The notes beneath the pieces were generated by a model. It had not been told where the DNA came from, searched no databases, and saw only the letters and a list, made by a program, of their open reading frames with translations. A stretch of 64,000 nucleotides of DNA, from assembly GCA_907165135.1 (NCBI GenBank), contig OU015568.1:12346501-12410500 (forward strand). The letters run 5' to 3'. The stretch's first letter is position 1, and each line of letters opens with the position of its first letter. Shown one piece after another: positions 54,119 to 64,000 of this stretch. The DNA is from Oikopleura dioica. Taxonomy: Eukaryota > Chordata > Appendicularia > Copelata > Oikopleuridae. Made by a program: the position numbers and the translations under genes.

Positions 54119-57100
54119 CTTTGCTTGACCTTTCCTTGGAGAGGCGGTTTAACGAATCGGCCAGGCGTTATCTTTCTTTTATCATCGCTGCTTCTGAAAA
54201 CAAAATTTACAATATTTCATAAACAAGGGAATTATCAATTGCCAATTGCCGAAATTCTTCGAATAACATTTTTTTTAATAATTATAATAAATATACTCCT
54301 GGAGAAAAATAGGCCTCTTGAAACATTCTTGGACCAAAATTAACAATCGACTTAGTTTCCTTGTTGGTTGATTTTGAAATACCGTCGTTGTAGCGCGCAA
54401 AACAAGGTCTATTTTGAGCATTGCGTCAATTACAATAATTTTAATTAATCAAATAAAGGATCAAAAAAAACTACTTCTTTTCAAAAAACAGGAAAAAACT
54501 TTCGAATAAATTTTTTAACAACGCTGTTCTGTAGCCGGAAAGAAGCGCCACCGCATCCTGAAGAAGGAAAATCGGCTAAAAGGGGTTGAACTTGAACCAA
54601 AGCCACATTATCCTCAACAAAAAGAGGCCGATTAGACTTTTTAGAAAGCGCCGCCGCAAAAATATAACGCAAGTTTGAACAACAATCCCTTTATAACGGA
54701 TCCGATAAGTTTCCGCTTAGCTGACGAAAATCGCGAAGTCTTGCGGTTAACGTTGAGAGAAATATTTGAGGCTCGATTTGTAAACAGATTTGGACTTTCA
54801 AGATTTTTGCAGAGGAAGAGAATTGATTCAAAATAGAAGTTGGAGGGCAAAACGGCCTTCTTTAAAAATAGAAATGATGAATTCTAGCGTGGCGATTCTA
54901 TTTTAGTCTACAGTTGGTCTTATATTTAAGGGTATCCTTTAGACTAGAGGCGTTTCTATAAGGGGTCAAGAAATTTCGATTCAAGGAGAATCCTTTTTAG
55001 AAAGATGAGAACAGCGCATCAAGGTGTGGTTTTTCGCGATGAAGAAAAGCAACAAGATAAAGCCGAGAACTGTCAAATTTCGCGATGGAAAACATAACAT
55101 GCTCTGATAAGCACAACCATAATTATTATGCTGATCTGGTTTCTTGACTCCTTGAAAACGAGGAGCGGCAATTCAAGTCTAACGTGGAACAACGCATAAT
55201 TATGAGATCTTTACTCGTCAAAATATGGCGGAAAAATTTGTGAACGAGATGAAAAATTTTCAAAACAACATTCAAGGGTCCATCGTTCAGGGAACGCACT
55301 GTAGGTTTCAACATTCATTCTCAAATACTGCTCAAAAATGTTTATTATAAAAAATTGCTATCTTTTGTTTTTTTTTCTCTTGAGCCGCAATGTTATCATT
55401 TTTAGACGGTCTTTTGATAAGAAAAGAATTAACAAAAATTAAAGTGCAATTACGGTAGTTAGCAAATGTTTCTCTGGCCGGATCTAGGCAGACAGATATG
55501 ACGGGGAACACCTGTTACAGAAGGGATAACCGCGTGTTTGACAGTCATGAATCCGCTTCATCAAAATTCGCGATCTGGCTTTCCGAGGCTCTATTTTTCT
55601 ACGTCCAGGTGTTTTTGTAAAATGATTTCACCGGCGTTCAAAATAACCCGGAATCAAGCCGAGTTAATGAGCGACGGCTCGGATCATCTACCACGAGGTA
55701 TTAAGCTTATCTCATATTAGAAGGCGTGGTCAATACGGTATTCGGGGCTTATACAGTAATGAGCGCATTTGCTAGAGGAAATATTAATTTGACCAAATCT
55801 GAGGCAAAAAAAAATGAACTTTTTTGCGAAAGAACGGGTTAATGGTTGAGCTTTAAAAATTGTCTCATTTCTTGTTCACACCCTTAATATAATAACTAAT
55901 GAATTTTGTATTGAGATCAATTTATATTTACCTTTTTCAACAAATTAAAATTTCAGAAATAGTTCTGTTTTTCGGCGATTTTTTCTTGCAAAACTCTCTT
56001 TTTTCGTTTTTTTCACAAATTTTTTCTCTGGCACTTTGAAAAAAAATTTGTTGACTATTTCTTGCGCTTAATTGTTTTCAAAATTGGAAATAAATCAAGG
56101 AGAATTGTAACTTTTTTTGCAATTCACGGTTCACGATTCAGAAGGCGCACCACCACCAGGGGTGCCTCTTGCTCCATAAGAGAGTACTTGGTGTCGCCTG
56201 CGGCAATCAGCGGGGCTGGATTAAGGGTGGCTACGGTGGTGGAGGAAGGCTAAGCGCACTCTTCGTATCCTCGGATAAGAAAATAAATCCTTGAGCACTT
56301 TCTGAAGGGATAAAAGGAAATTTTTAGAGGGCTTAGAAAAACACCTTCAAGAGAAGGAAATGAACTTCTAATTTTAACGAAAAAATAGAAAATTGTTATC
56401 AGCTTTTCAGCTTGAAAAACGGTCAATAGTTTGGAAAAGAAACTTGATTTTTTATTAGCTGACAGTATTTCGAGGAAAGGAAGAAGTTTTAAAATTTCAA
56501 AGATGAAAATTATTTCGTTAAATCTTCTCAATTTATCTTTATTTTTTACCTGTTTATTTTCACGGGCAAGCGCTATAATTAAATTATCAGTCGTACGGTG
56601 AAAAAACAATAAACACAAACGCCTGATAGAATTATTAATCAAGACCTTGAAACCAATTAACTAGCTGTTTTCATCCCAATCACGCTTAATCCCAAGAACT
56701 GCTGTTCTTTGACAACCCTTTTTTGATTCATCAAAAATAACCGTAACTCTTCCTCGCTTTTTTTTTATTTTTGGAATATGAAGAACATGGATTTATTTTG
56801 ATTTTATGCCGATGAAGTTATCGACCTTAAATCCTATCAACACGAAAATAAATTTCTTGGTGCGAAATTTGGATAAAGAGAGGGAGCACCCTAGCATGGT
56901 GGAGCTGCGCTAACGCTCGCCGCGCGCATTGGTGCAAAATGGCGCCCAAGACAGTCTCCCAATCATTAACTACCAACGAGTTGTTGCAGAAGTGGTTATC
57001 GTAAGGCTTTCTTCAGATAAGCACCAACAAGTAGACTTTGATGTGGGTGATTGTGTTTGTTAGAAATTTTAAGCATGAATTCATGGCAAAAAATAAAATT

Positions 57101-57128
57101 CTTTGAAATCAAAATGACTGTTTTTTAT
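54119..57128. other. Long intergenic stretch, nothing convincing
   Basis: No repeat family or conserved gene recognised. One short candidate exon at about 56940-57001 reads MAPKTVSQSLTTNELLQKWL and is followed by a GTAAGG donor, but I found no continuing exon. Other short open frames (54481-54850, 56062-56253) have no support. Confidence 0.4.
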
Positions 57129-57494
57129 TCAGTAGACTTTCAAAATTTGATTTTCGCAAATCAATATTTCTGCTTCAATGTTTCTCGACTCTTCCACTAC
57201 AGCCTTGAGATTTTCTTCACATTTTTTGAGATTTTCTTTCGCTTCTTTGACCAAACGTTCGCATTTTTGTTTTTTGCGATAAGTGACTTCTAGTTCAGTT
57301 TGAAATTGTCGAAGCTTGTCGAACAGTTCTTGACAGCAAGAAGTGTCAAAGAACTCATCAAAAGTCAACGAAGTATCGCAGTTTCCTTTCGGACAGGAAA
57401 ATTTTGCATCTGTTTTCGTGATTGGCAACGCGAGTGAGTCGGAAGAGCTCCAACAGATTTCACAAGTCGTTGGAGCTTCGAAGGGTTGGCTCAT
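57129..57494 (-). CDS. Small Cys-containing coiled-coil protein
   Basis: A single-exon frame of 122 residues. The N-terminal half has scattered cysteines (TTCEICWSS, FSCPKGNCD, DTSCCQELF), possibly a zinc site of RING or B-box type (CEIC...CPKGNC). The second half is a charged coiled coil: CERLVKEAKENLKKCEENLK, VVEESRNIEAEILICEN. The order, Cys-rich then coiled coil, recalls short RING-coiled-coil proteins in invertebrates, though the RING centre lacks a clear histidine. A 541-bp MITE sits 26 bp upstream of the ATG and may have disturbed its promoter. Confidence 0.5.
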   Translation of the reverse strand: MSQPFEAPTTCEICWSSSDSLALPITKTDAKFSCPKGNCDTSLTFDEFFDTSCCQELFDKLRQFQTELEVTYRKKQKCERLVKEAKENLKKCEENLKAVVEESRNIEAEILICENQILKVY

Positions 57495-57520
57495 CAATTT
57501 TGTAAACCTAGCGAATTTCG

Positions 57521-58061
57521 GTTGATCCTTACCTGGACCAAAATCAAAAATGGTCCAGGTAAGGATTTTGGTCCACGTAAGGAAATGGTCCAGGTAAGGA
57601 AAGTCAAAAAGATTTTTTTTTCAAAGTAAAAAATCCGAAAACGTGACTTAAAAAAATTGTAGTCGACCCCCCTCTGAGAAATTTTTTTGAATTTTGAAAA
57701 TTTTTTAAATGTTATTTTTGGACTCAAACTGATAGATACAGGCAAAACGGACTAAATATCCGGAAGTATCAAATCTCCGGAATTGTCCAAATTTTTTTGC
57801 TTCCAAAATGCATGTTTTAAGTGTCATGGCCGACAGAAACCAAGTTGTAAAATAAGGGCGATACTAGCAATGTCGCCGAATGTCGCCGAATCTCGCTGAA
57901 TGTCGCCGAATCTCGCTAGAAAGACAATTTTTTAGGAATAAAAACAAAAATAACATGTTCGAGAGATTCTTTTTGCCATTTTTGATTTTGGTCCAGGTAA
58001 GGAAAATGGTCCAGGTAAGGATTTGGTCCAGGTAAGGATTTGGTCCAGGTAAGGATCAACC
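57521..58061. mobile_element. 541-bp MITE with perfect 9-bp target duplication
   Basis: Terminal inverted repeats ggttgatccttacctggacc and ggtccaggtaaggatcaacc, with extra copies of the ggtccaggtaagga unit inside each end. It is flanked by the direct repeat gcgaatttc (57512-57520 and 58062-58070), 9 bp, the length typical of MULE insertions. No coding capacity. It could be mobilised by a MULE transposase of the kind encoded at 21531-26489, although its termini do not resemble the giant element's. Confidence 0.88.
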
Positions 58062-58070
58062 GCGAATTTC

Positions 58071-58995
58071 ATCAACGAAAAGCGTTAATATCACACTTTA
58101 CCCGTGACATTCAGAGCATTCTTCTACCAATCCAACATTTTTAACAAACCTTTGATCGATTCTCTTTATATTGGATTCGATGTCGTCCAATTTCTATCAT
58201 TTTTCCGAGGAACCTTCCTTATATCCGACCGTTCCTGAATCAAGCGAAGCGCTATTTATTCAAAGCAAATAATTGAGTCATTCAATTCAATAAAAACTTT
58301 CAAAAAGTTTTTCTGTATTCAATCAATTAAGACTTTGAATTCTTATTTTGTATCAATTTCAACTTCAAAATGCCTAAAAAGAAACGTTATTTAAAATTTT
58401 GCGTCAATTCGCCGGCAATTTAGTTTGTACTGGAGCAGTGCTGATTCAGCACTTCAGAAAAATTTATCTTTTTGTTTGACGCTTATCATTGTTTCCTAGC
58501 TCGGCGGGTGACTGGGTTGATGCTAGGTAAACACGTTGCCTAAAATTTTCTTTTTAGGTTTCTTTCAACCCCATTGTGAGCGTTAAATCCCTGAAATCGC
58601 ATTGTCCGGTAATGTTGCGTAACGGAGTACGTAAAAATCGGGAAATTTTGGGAATTCGTGACCAGAGATAGCTTTTGCAAAAAATGTGGCTTGGAATTTT
58701 TGTGATTATAGAGCTGACCAGAGCTGCACGGCCGATATTTATCTTCCACGGCCTCAAGTCAAGAGTTCGAAATTAAAAACGAACGTGTACTAGCGGAACA
58801 GTCTTGAATATAAATTCAATTTGAAGTCATTATGAAATGGCGTTAAAAGAAAGCCAACTTTATTTTGAATCTAAATTTCAAGGATTATTTATTTTTATCA
58901 TTTGAAATGATGTTTCGAGTTTCGAGAAATAAATAATTTTTCCCATAATTTGAAAGATAAAATATTGAAGGTCTATTTTAACCTGAAGTTCGGCA
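58071..58995. other. Intergenic upstream of the PPT2-like gene
   Basis: No supported gene. The signal-peptide exon of the thioesterase should lie here but I could not place it. Confidence 0.4.
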
Positions 58996-60388
58996 TTCTT
59001 GTAAAAGGAACATTCCCACGACTTCAACGACTTCCGCGGTTTTGTAGAGCAGCGAGCGCCTGGTACAATTATCCACTATGCAGATGTGGTAAGACTTATC
59101 GTTTCAAGCACCCTCTAAATATTTTCTCCCCAGTTCAACGGCGCGTCTTCTTTCCAAAATCTGCCCAAACAACATCTTGCTTATACAAAGGAGTTCTTAA
59201 AGCTTTCCGAACAGTATCCGGATGGAATCAACGTCGTCGCTTTTAGCCAAGGCGGACTGATAGGAATGGGTCCTGAATGATTTTCAAACAACTGTTTGTT
59301 TTCCTCAATCCTAAGTGTGGACCCTTAATTTCAGCTCGCTGCGTGCTCCAGTCAAATCAACACAATGTGCACACGTTTATCGCCATCTCAAGCTAGGGTT
59401 TTTAATTGTTCAACAACTCTTTATCTTTTCCTGACAAACGAACAAAGGATAACCCTTGAAAAAGCCCCCTGAACGGTCAATTCGGCGAAACCGACTATCT
59501 CCGCAAAAAGTACATAAAAGTCAACAAAGTAATCACTTAACCCTTATTAAAAAGAAAGTAAGAATGTTTTAGTTCAATTTGTATAAATATTTGTACCGAA
59601 AACGTGGACAATCACTTTCCATCGCGAATTACTGGCGCGACCCCTATCACCTGGATGAATACGCGGCTGCTTCTGAATACTTGGCTGTGTACAACGGCGA
59701 AACTCAGTGACCCGGGGTGAAAAGGACTTTCTCTTCTTTGCTTTCTTAATACTATTTACTCGGGAAATTAATTATTTTTTCTTCTGGGCTTGAATATCTA
59801 ATCTGAGAATCAAATCAATCAGCTCCTTCCCTCGCCCTTCTCAATTTTCACTTTTCACCCCTCCGTAGAAAACGCCCATCGATCCTGTTTGGGCTGATAA
59901 TTTCAGGAACTGGTTCTATTTTTTTAGAAATTGTTTTCAAGAAAACGTGGAACAAAGCTGAAAAGGGGTGCATCATGAGTTCTATGCGTGACCTGCTCTG
60001 TTTTGGCGATGCAAAAAGTTACGCCTCAAGAATTTAAAATTGCTTGCATACAGAAATTGCCGCTATCCGGCTTTACGTAAATATGGGACATTCTTAAAAT
60101 TGCCGAACCACAAAAAAAGTCGACTGAGGCAGCTAGTTACGATTGGTGGGCCAAATGATGGAGTTATTGAACCTTGGCAGTCGTCACAATTTATAAACTT
60201 TCGGTAAGTGATTTTAATAATCCTCTCAATAACGAATTCAAAGAGAAAACTCCACGGAAATCGCAGATGTATCAACATTCGACTTTTACAAACGCAATAT
60301 TTTCGGCCTAAAAACTCTCGAAGAAAAAGGTCGCTGGAAAAGACACGTTCAAGACGGCGTAAATCACCACCAGAAACTGGGCTCTTGA
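58996..60388 (+). CDS. Palmitoyl-protein thioesterase 2-like (lysosomal thioesterase)
   Basis: An alpha/beta-hydrolase removing fatty acyl groups from thioesters in the lysosome. Exons read EHSHDFNDFRGFVEQRAPGT, FNGASSFQNLPKQHLAYTKE, then the nucleophile elbow VVAFSQGGLIGM (serine). Next ARCVLQSNQHNVHTFIAISS, PLNGQFGETDYLRKKY (PPT2 has GQYGDTDYLKW), SLSIANYWRDPYHLDEYAA and VTIGGPNDGVIEPWQSSQF with the catalytic aspartate. The end, GLKTLEEKGRWKRHVQDGVN followed by HH, carries the histidine. The NYW-DP-H and GGP-DGV-PWQSS motifs favour PPT2 over PPT1. The 5' exon is missing from my reading, and the donor after AISS is not GT. Catalytic triad intact. Confidence 0.82.
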
Positions 60389-60819
60389 GTCGCGAAAAAC
60401 CACCAAAGTGCAATTTTATCTTTCCTGGTTAAAATTGAACAAGTCCGAGAGGTTATCACTTTGAGCCCTTTACTAGTGGATAAGGAATGAAACCGTCTTC
60501 GACAATTTTATCTGGCCATATCTTCGACAAGACCGACCTGCTTTTGAGTGGATGAATGATCCTGCACAAATTGAGAAAGATAGCTAACGGACAATTGTTA
60601 TGACTGCCGTAATTTCGAATAAAACTCCTAATAGGATCGATTAGGAGTCTGTTTATACCATAATTAAGCCCCTTACATAACATGAAAAGTCCAAGTTGAG
60701 TTCTGAAACGTGAGTTCTAGGTTTTCTTATAACAGATTACTAATTGGTTATAAAGTATTCAAAATAGTTTCTTTTTTAATGGAAAGAAGAGCTGATTATG
60801 AAAAATAGGAAAAAAAAGT

Positions 60820-63276
60820 TTATTTGAAGTAGTGTTGAGAATGATAAGAGTCAGAATACTGGGAGTAGTAGCCGGAGAAGTGAGACAGCTGTGATGGATT
60901 TCTTTCCGGCAAGCTCTGGGTCTCGCTGTAACTCGATCCGACAGCGCTGTCATTTAATCGAAGATCGTAATTGTCGTCTGGCAGTTCTTCGATAACGACT
61001 TGATTTTGCTCCTGCGACAAAGCGGCAACTGGGACTCTACGTTGGTGGTCGATCACGCGACTTTCGACGTATTCGGGGATGAAGAAGTTTGAAAGATATG
61101 TTCCTCGGTAAACTCCATTCTGAAAATAACAATTTTTGAAAAACTCTTTTGCAATGAAAAAATACCTCGATAGATTCAAGAGCTTCAAGTTCGACTTTAT
61201 ACTCAAGCTCCTCCATGACAGCAAGCTCGTGGTAAAACATCACAATATCCCAATATTGCTTCATCGTATCATTGTTGAATTCTTCAATTGTTTGGATCCC
61301 CATCGTCGCTAGAATCTAGGTTCAACAAAATCGCCCGAAACCAAGATCGGGTTTTATCGGGTTTTTAGTAGGTCGGAAAAATCGGATCGGGTTTTGTTGG
61401 ATTTTATCGGGTTTTTGTCGGGTCGGAAATCGGGTTTTTATCGGGTTTTTTGTCGGATTTTTGTCGGGTTTCCTACAAGCAAAAATTAAAAAAAATGAAG
61501 TGAAAAGAAGGTCAAAAACTCATCTTGAGCGGATTTTTTCAACAATTTTCGAGGATCATTTATAATAATATTTAGATTTTTGTACATTTTCCCATTGTGC
61601 ATCTCCTAGTACGATAAAAACGCCTGGTCGAATACGGTAGAATATAGAATAAATAATCCCACCCCTGTTTATATGTTTAGAAAGCTTAGACATTGCTGAG
61701 TTGCAGTTTAGGGGGTTAGGCCTTGCCGAGGTCACATGACCTCAAATAACCCATGGGGTTGAAAACAGGGCCGACTATTTTCCCCGGCGCCGAATTTTGC
61801 CCGATTGTCCGACTTTGCCCGATTTTAACCTCGTAAAATCTAGCCCTGCGCCGCCCGATTTGCCCGCCCGCCCGATTCTTGCCCGACTTGCCCGGTCCCA
61901 ACGTTCCAACATGGTTGAAAATAGTTGGAGTACTAAAGCCTTCAAGCTCAGGCGTTCTCTGAAATTCCTCGCCGAATTTCATTCTCTCAATTGACAGAAG
62001 ATTATCTTTGGTAAGATTAATGTGAATGTGCATTTTGAGTAAAAAAGGGCAAGGGAGGCTATTTAGACCGACTGTGATTGGCTGAAAAGGCAAGAAAAAC
62101 CCGACGAAATTCCGACAAAAACCCGATCCTACGTCGGGTTTTGAAATTTTCAGGATCGGGTTTTGTAGGGTGAAAAAAAACCCGACAAAACCCGATAAAT
62201 ATCCGATCCGATATCGGGTTTTCCGGGCATCGGATTTCGATTTGTTGAACCTAGGCTAGAATTTTATTTCGCATGGTGGAAATGCGAGATCTGTCTGATT
62301 GATTCAAAGGGAGACGAACATCTCTGGGGAAGTTGAAGCGGCTTTTGATTTGATTCGGTCTGATTCCAGCAAGAATCAGCCCTCGGACAATGATGTCCTG
62401 CTCATGGACGAGCTGCCAAGATCCAACACGATAAGTGAGGTAGATATCCAACCTAAAAGAAGAAATCTTCAAAACGCTCTCTCTCTTTCCTTTTTTACCC
62501 GCAAGGATCTCCATCGACAAGAAGAAAACAAGGCACATTCCATTGATCAAGCCTGGCTAAAAGTGCACGAGTGGCTCTATCAGGTTGTCCTCTTCCTGTG
62601 ACAAGAAGACAATCCCTGGTCGCGCTGAATCTTTCTTCTACAAGTCGCTGGTAGATTGCGAATTTCTCCAAAACAAGGACGAACTGTGGAAGTTGCACCT
62701 CATTCAAATTTATGTCCGAGATATCAGGTGGTATTTGCCCTCCTTGTTCGGAGGCAAAATTGCAGCCGGGGAGGTGGAGATGTCCCTGAGCTTCACCCTT
62801 TGCAGCTTGATGGAGGCGTAGCTCAGGACGAGCGACGGAGAGGATATACGCTAGCTCATCTTTTAGAGGCATAAAAATAAATGAAGAGACGCAGAGAGGA
62901 GTTTTAAAGCCTTTCCTACAGCAGTATCAACAACTCTTTGATCTTGAAACAATCCAGGATGCATGTAATAAAGTCCTCGTTTCGTCGAGCTGGCTCCCTC
63001 TCTGATCAACCTGTGCACTGTGATCCCTACTGTATAGAGCGAAAGAAATCTGTCTGAGAGGACTGACATTCGATATGAATCCTGCCTATTAAAATACTCG
63101 CTCCTTCGACTTTTGTTGGGCATATTTACTTCTACTCGGGGCTGGAAGTCCTGCTGACTTTTTATGCTCTCTGTCATGCGCACGAGTATAAACTCAAGGT
63201 GATAGTAATGCTTGGGGAAGAGTACTTTTCGTTGCAATGAATTCATGACTTGACTGATACACACCCCTGAATTCAA
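60820..63276 (-). pseudogene. SPO11 homologue interrupted by a MITE
   Basis: Meiotic topoisomerase VI-like enzyme making programmed double-strand breaks. The catalytic tyrosine motif is present: ASSTKRGLYYMHPGLFQDQR. The Toprim acidic residues are present in FVLVLEKFAIYQRLVEERF and NVPCFLLVDGDPCG, with CLLVTGRGQPDRATRALLA between. TYRVGSW and IIVRGLILAGIRPNQIKSRF follow. At 62254 the frame meets the MITE and stops at its first codon (TAG). Beyond the MITE, at 61307, the frame resumes exactly (TMGIQTIEEFNND, LEYKVELEALESIE, YLSNFF), aligning with the C-terminal helix of SPO11. So this was one gene. Either it is disrupted in this haplotype or the MITE is removed by an unusual splice. The start codon and the junction near 62880 are uncertain. 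Confidence 0.82.
61316..62254. mobile_element. 939-bp MITE inside SPO11, 8-bp target duplication
   Basis: Inverted ends ctaggttcaacaaaa and tttgttgaacctag, with sub-repeats of atcgggtttt and its complement inside each end. It is flanked by gctagaat at 61308-61315 and 62255-62262, a perfect 8-bp direct repeat as made by hAT-type transposases. No transposase frame inside. It lies in the coding sequence of the SPO11 homologue. Confidence 0.88.
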
Positions 63277-63740
63277 TTCAGGTTAGAGTTTTATCTTGAC
63301 TCAACACTTTATTCAAATAAAAAGACAAAGAGGAAAAGAAGAGCCAGACAGATAAATGAAGACAAGTTGGTAGTAGCTTGAAGGGCTCTGGTTGTGTGAG
63401 TGTTTTTGTGATTCTACAAGATTTCTGGCTACTATTTTAGAATTTTTTTATCAATTGAAGAATGAAACAGATAAACGAATATCAAAATAGAGGGTTGATA
63501 ATATCAAAAGTCAAAAAATTAAAGTAAGCTTTTTTTTATTTTTTTTCTAAAAGTCGAAATTCAAAAAGAAGATGACGAATAAAATAGTTTGTGGAATAAG
63601 GCCGAAGTCGGGGCAGTAAACTCGATAATCCTAAAGAGGCAAAATCCACCTATTGTACCGCATAATGGGGTAAAGGAGTTTTGAGTAGCAAGTTTGCAAT
63701 AGCAGAAGGAGATTTCCTCTTTGAACGGGCATAATTCTAA
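63277..63740. other. Intergenic, nothing recognised
   Basis: AT-rich spacer between the SPO11-like gene and the acidic gene's stop codon. No open frame or repeat supported. Confidence 0.45.
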
Positions 63741-64000
63741 TTACTTTGAGTCTTCTTCGCCTGGTGCGGCTTCTTTAGCATCACCTTGCTCCTAAAAATA
63801 TAAAGATGAAATGATGAAATCAAGGAAGAAAACTTACAGTTGGCTCATCATCTCCTTCAAGTCGAGGTTCCTCATCTTCAGAGCTTTGCTCAATCTCCTT
63901 TTCCTATAAACACACGTAGAAAGAGGAAATTGAAAACAGAATCTACCTCAGCATCGGATTTCTCGGCATCAGAATCGTGTGGGTCGTCTTCAGTTGGCTC
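63741..64000 (-). CDS. 3' end of an acidic protein, cut by the window edge
   Basis: Three short exons on the minus strand read in frame: EPTEDDPHDSDAEKSDAE, EKEIEQSSEDEEPRLEGDDE and EQGDAKEAAPGEEDSK-stop. Each is bordered by GT-AG introns of about 45-50 bp. The sequence is almost entirely E, D, S and P, with no domain in view. The rest lies right of the window, so no function can be assigned. Confidence 0.6.

Noticed and set aside
1-64000. tRNA or rRNA genes
   Set aside because: I saw no cloverleaf with A and B boxes and no rRNA-like stretch; a covariance search was not possible.

Overview
The window reads as nuclear DNA of a compact animal genome, most likely an appendicularian tunicate such as Oikopleura. 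Most introns are about 40-60 bp, genes are closely packed and often collinear, and several start codons directly follow an acceptor-like TTTAG or TTAAG, as expected for spliced-leader trans-splicing. A flanking gene joins a Gla domain, an EGF-like module and a discoidin domain, which points to a chordate. The species is an inference.

Positions 1 to about 43,180 look like one giant mobile element inserted in the host genome. It has terminal inverted repeats (TIRs) of about 1.2 kb (1-1210 and 41770-43013) built from tandem arrays. Near its middle (21531-26489) lies a multi-exon Mutator-like (MULE) transposase. Around it sit genes for DNA replication and chromatin: an RFC1-like clamp-loader subunit, both primase subunits, two clear PCNA homologues, two more divergent clamp-like proteins, a probable Pol delta p66 (POLD3)-like subunit, divergent histones H4 and H3 near opposite ends, three RING-type proteins and about a dozen proteins I could not identify. 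I found no catalytic DNA polymerase, helicase or capsid gene.

The element is laid out symmetrically. Each histone gene points to its nearer end and has a histone 3' stem-loop and the same 18-bp upstream box. Pairs of long hairpins lie about 6.7-8 kb from each end. A 15-bp palindrome with a conserved tail occurs 10 times, always in one orientation in the left half and the other in the right half. Four internal arrays of a TTCGAA-centred repeat resemble the element's termini.

The right flank (43.1-64 kb) holds host genes: an RPA1-N-like gene whose frame runs into the element border, a GH35 beta-galactosidase, the Gla-EGF-discoidin protein, a membrane protein with a Q/N/P/Y-rich tail, a PPT2-like thioesterase, a SPO11 homologue split by a 939-bp MITE with an 8-bp target duplication, and the end of an acidic protein. 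A second MITE carries a perfect 9-bp target duplication.

Working picture (inference): a MULE-class transposon that has gathered much of a replication fork accessory set plus its own histones, perhaps for autonomous or amplified replication. Exon boundaries were read by eye; start codons and some junctions are uncertain, and the left end of the element lies outside the window.
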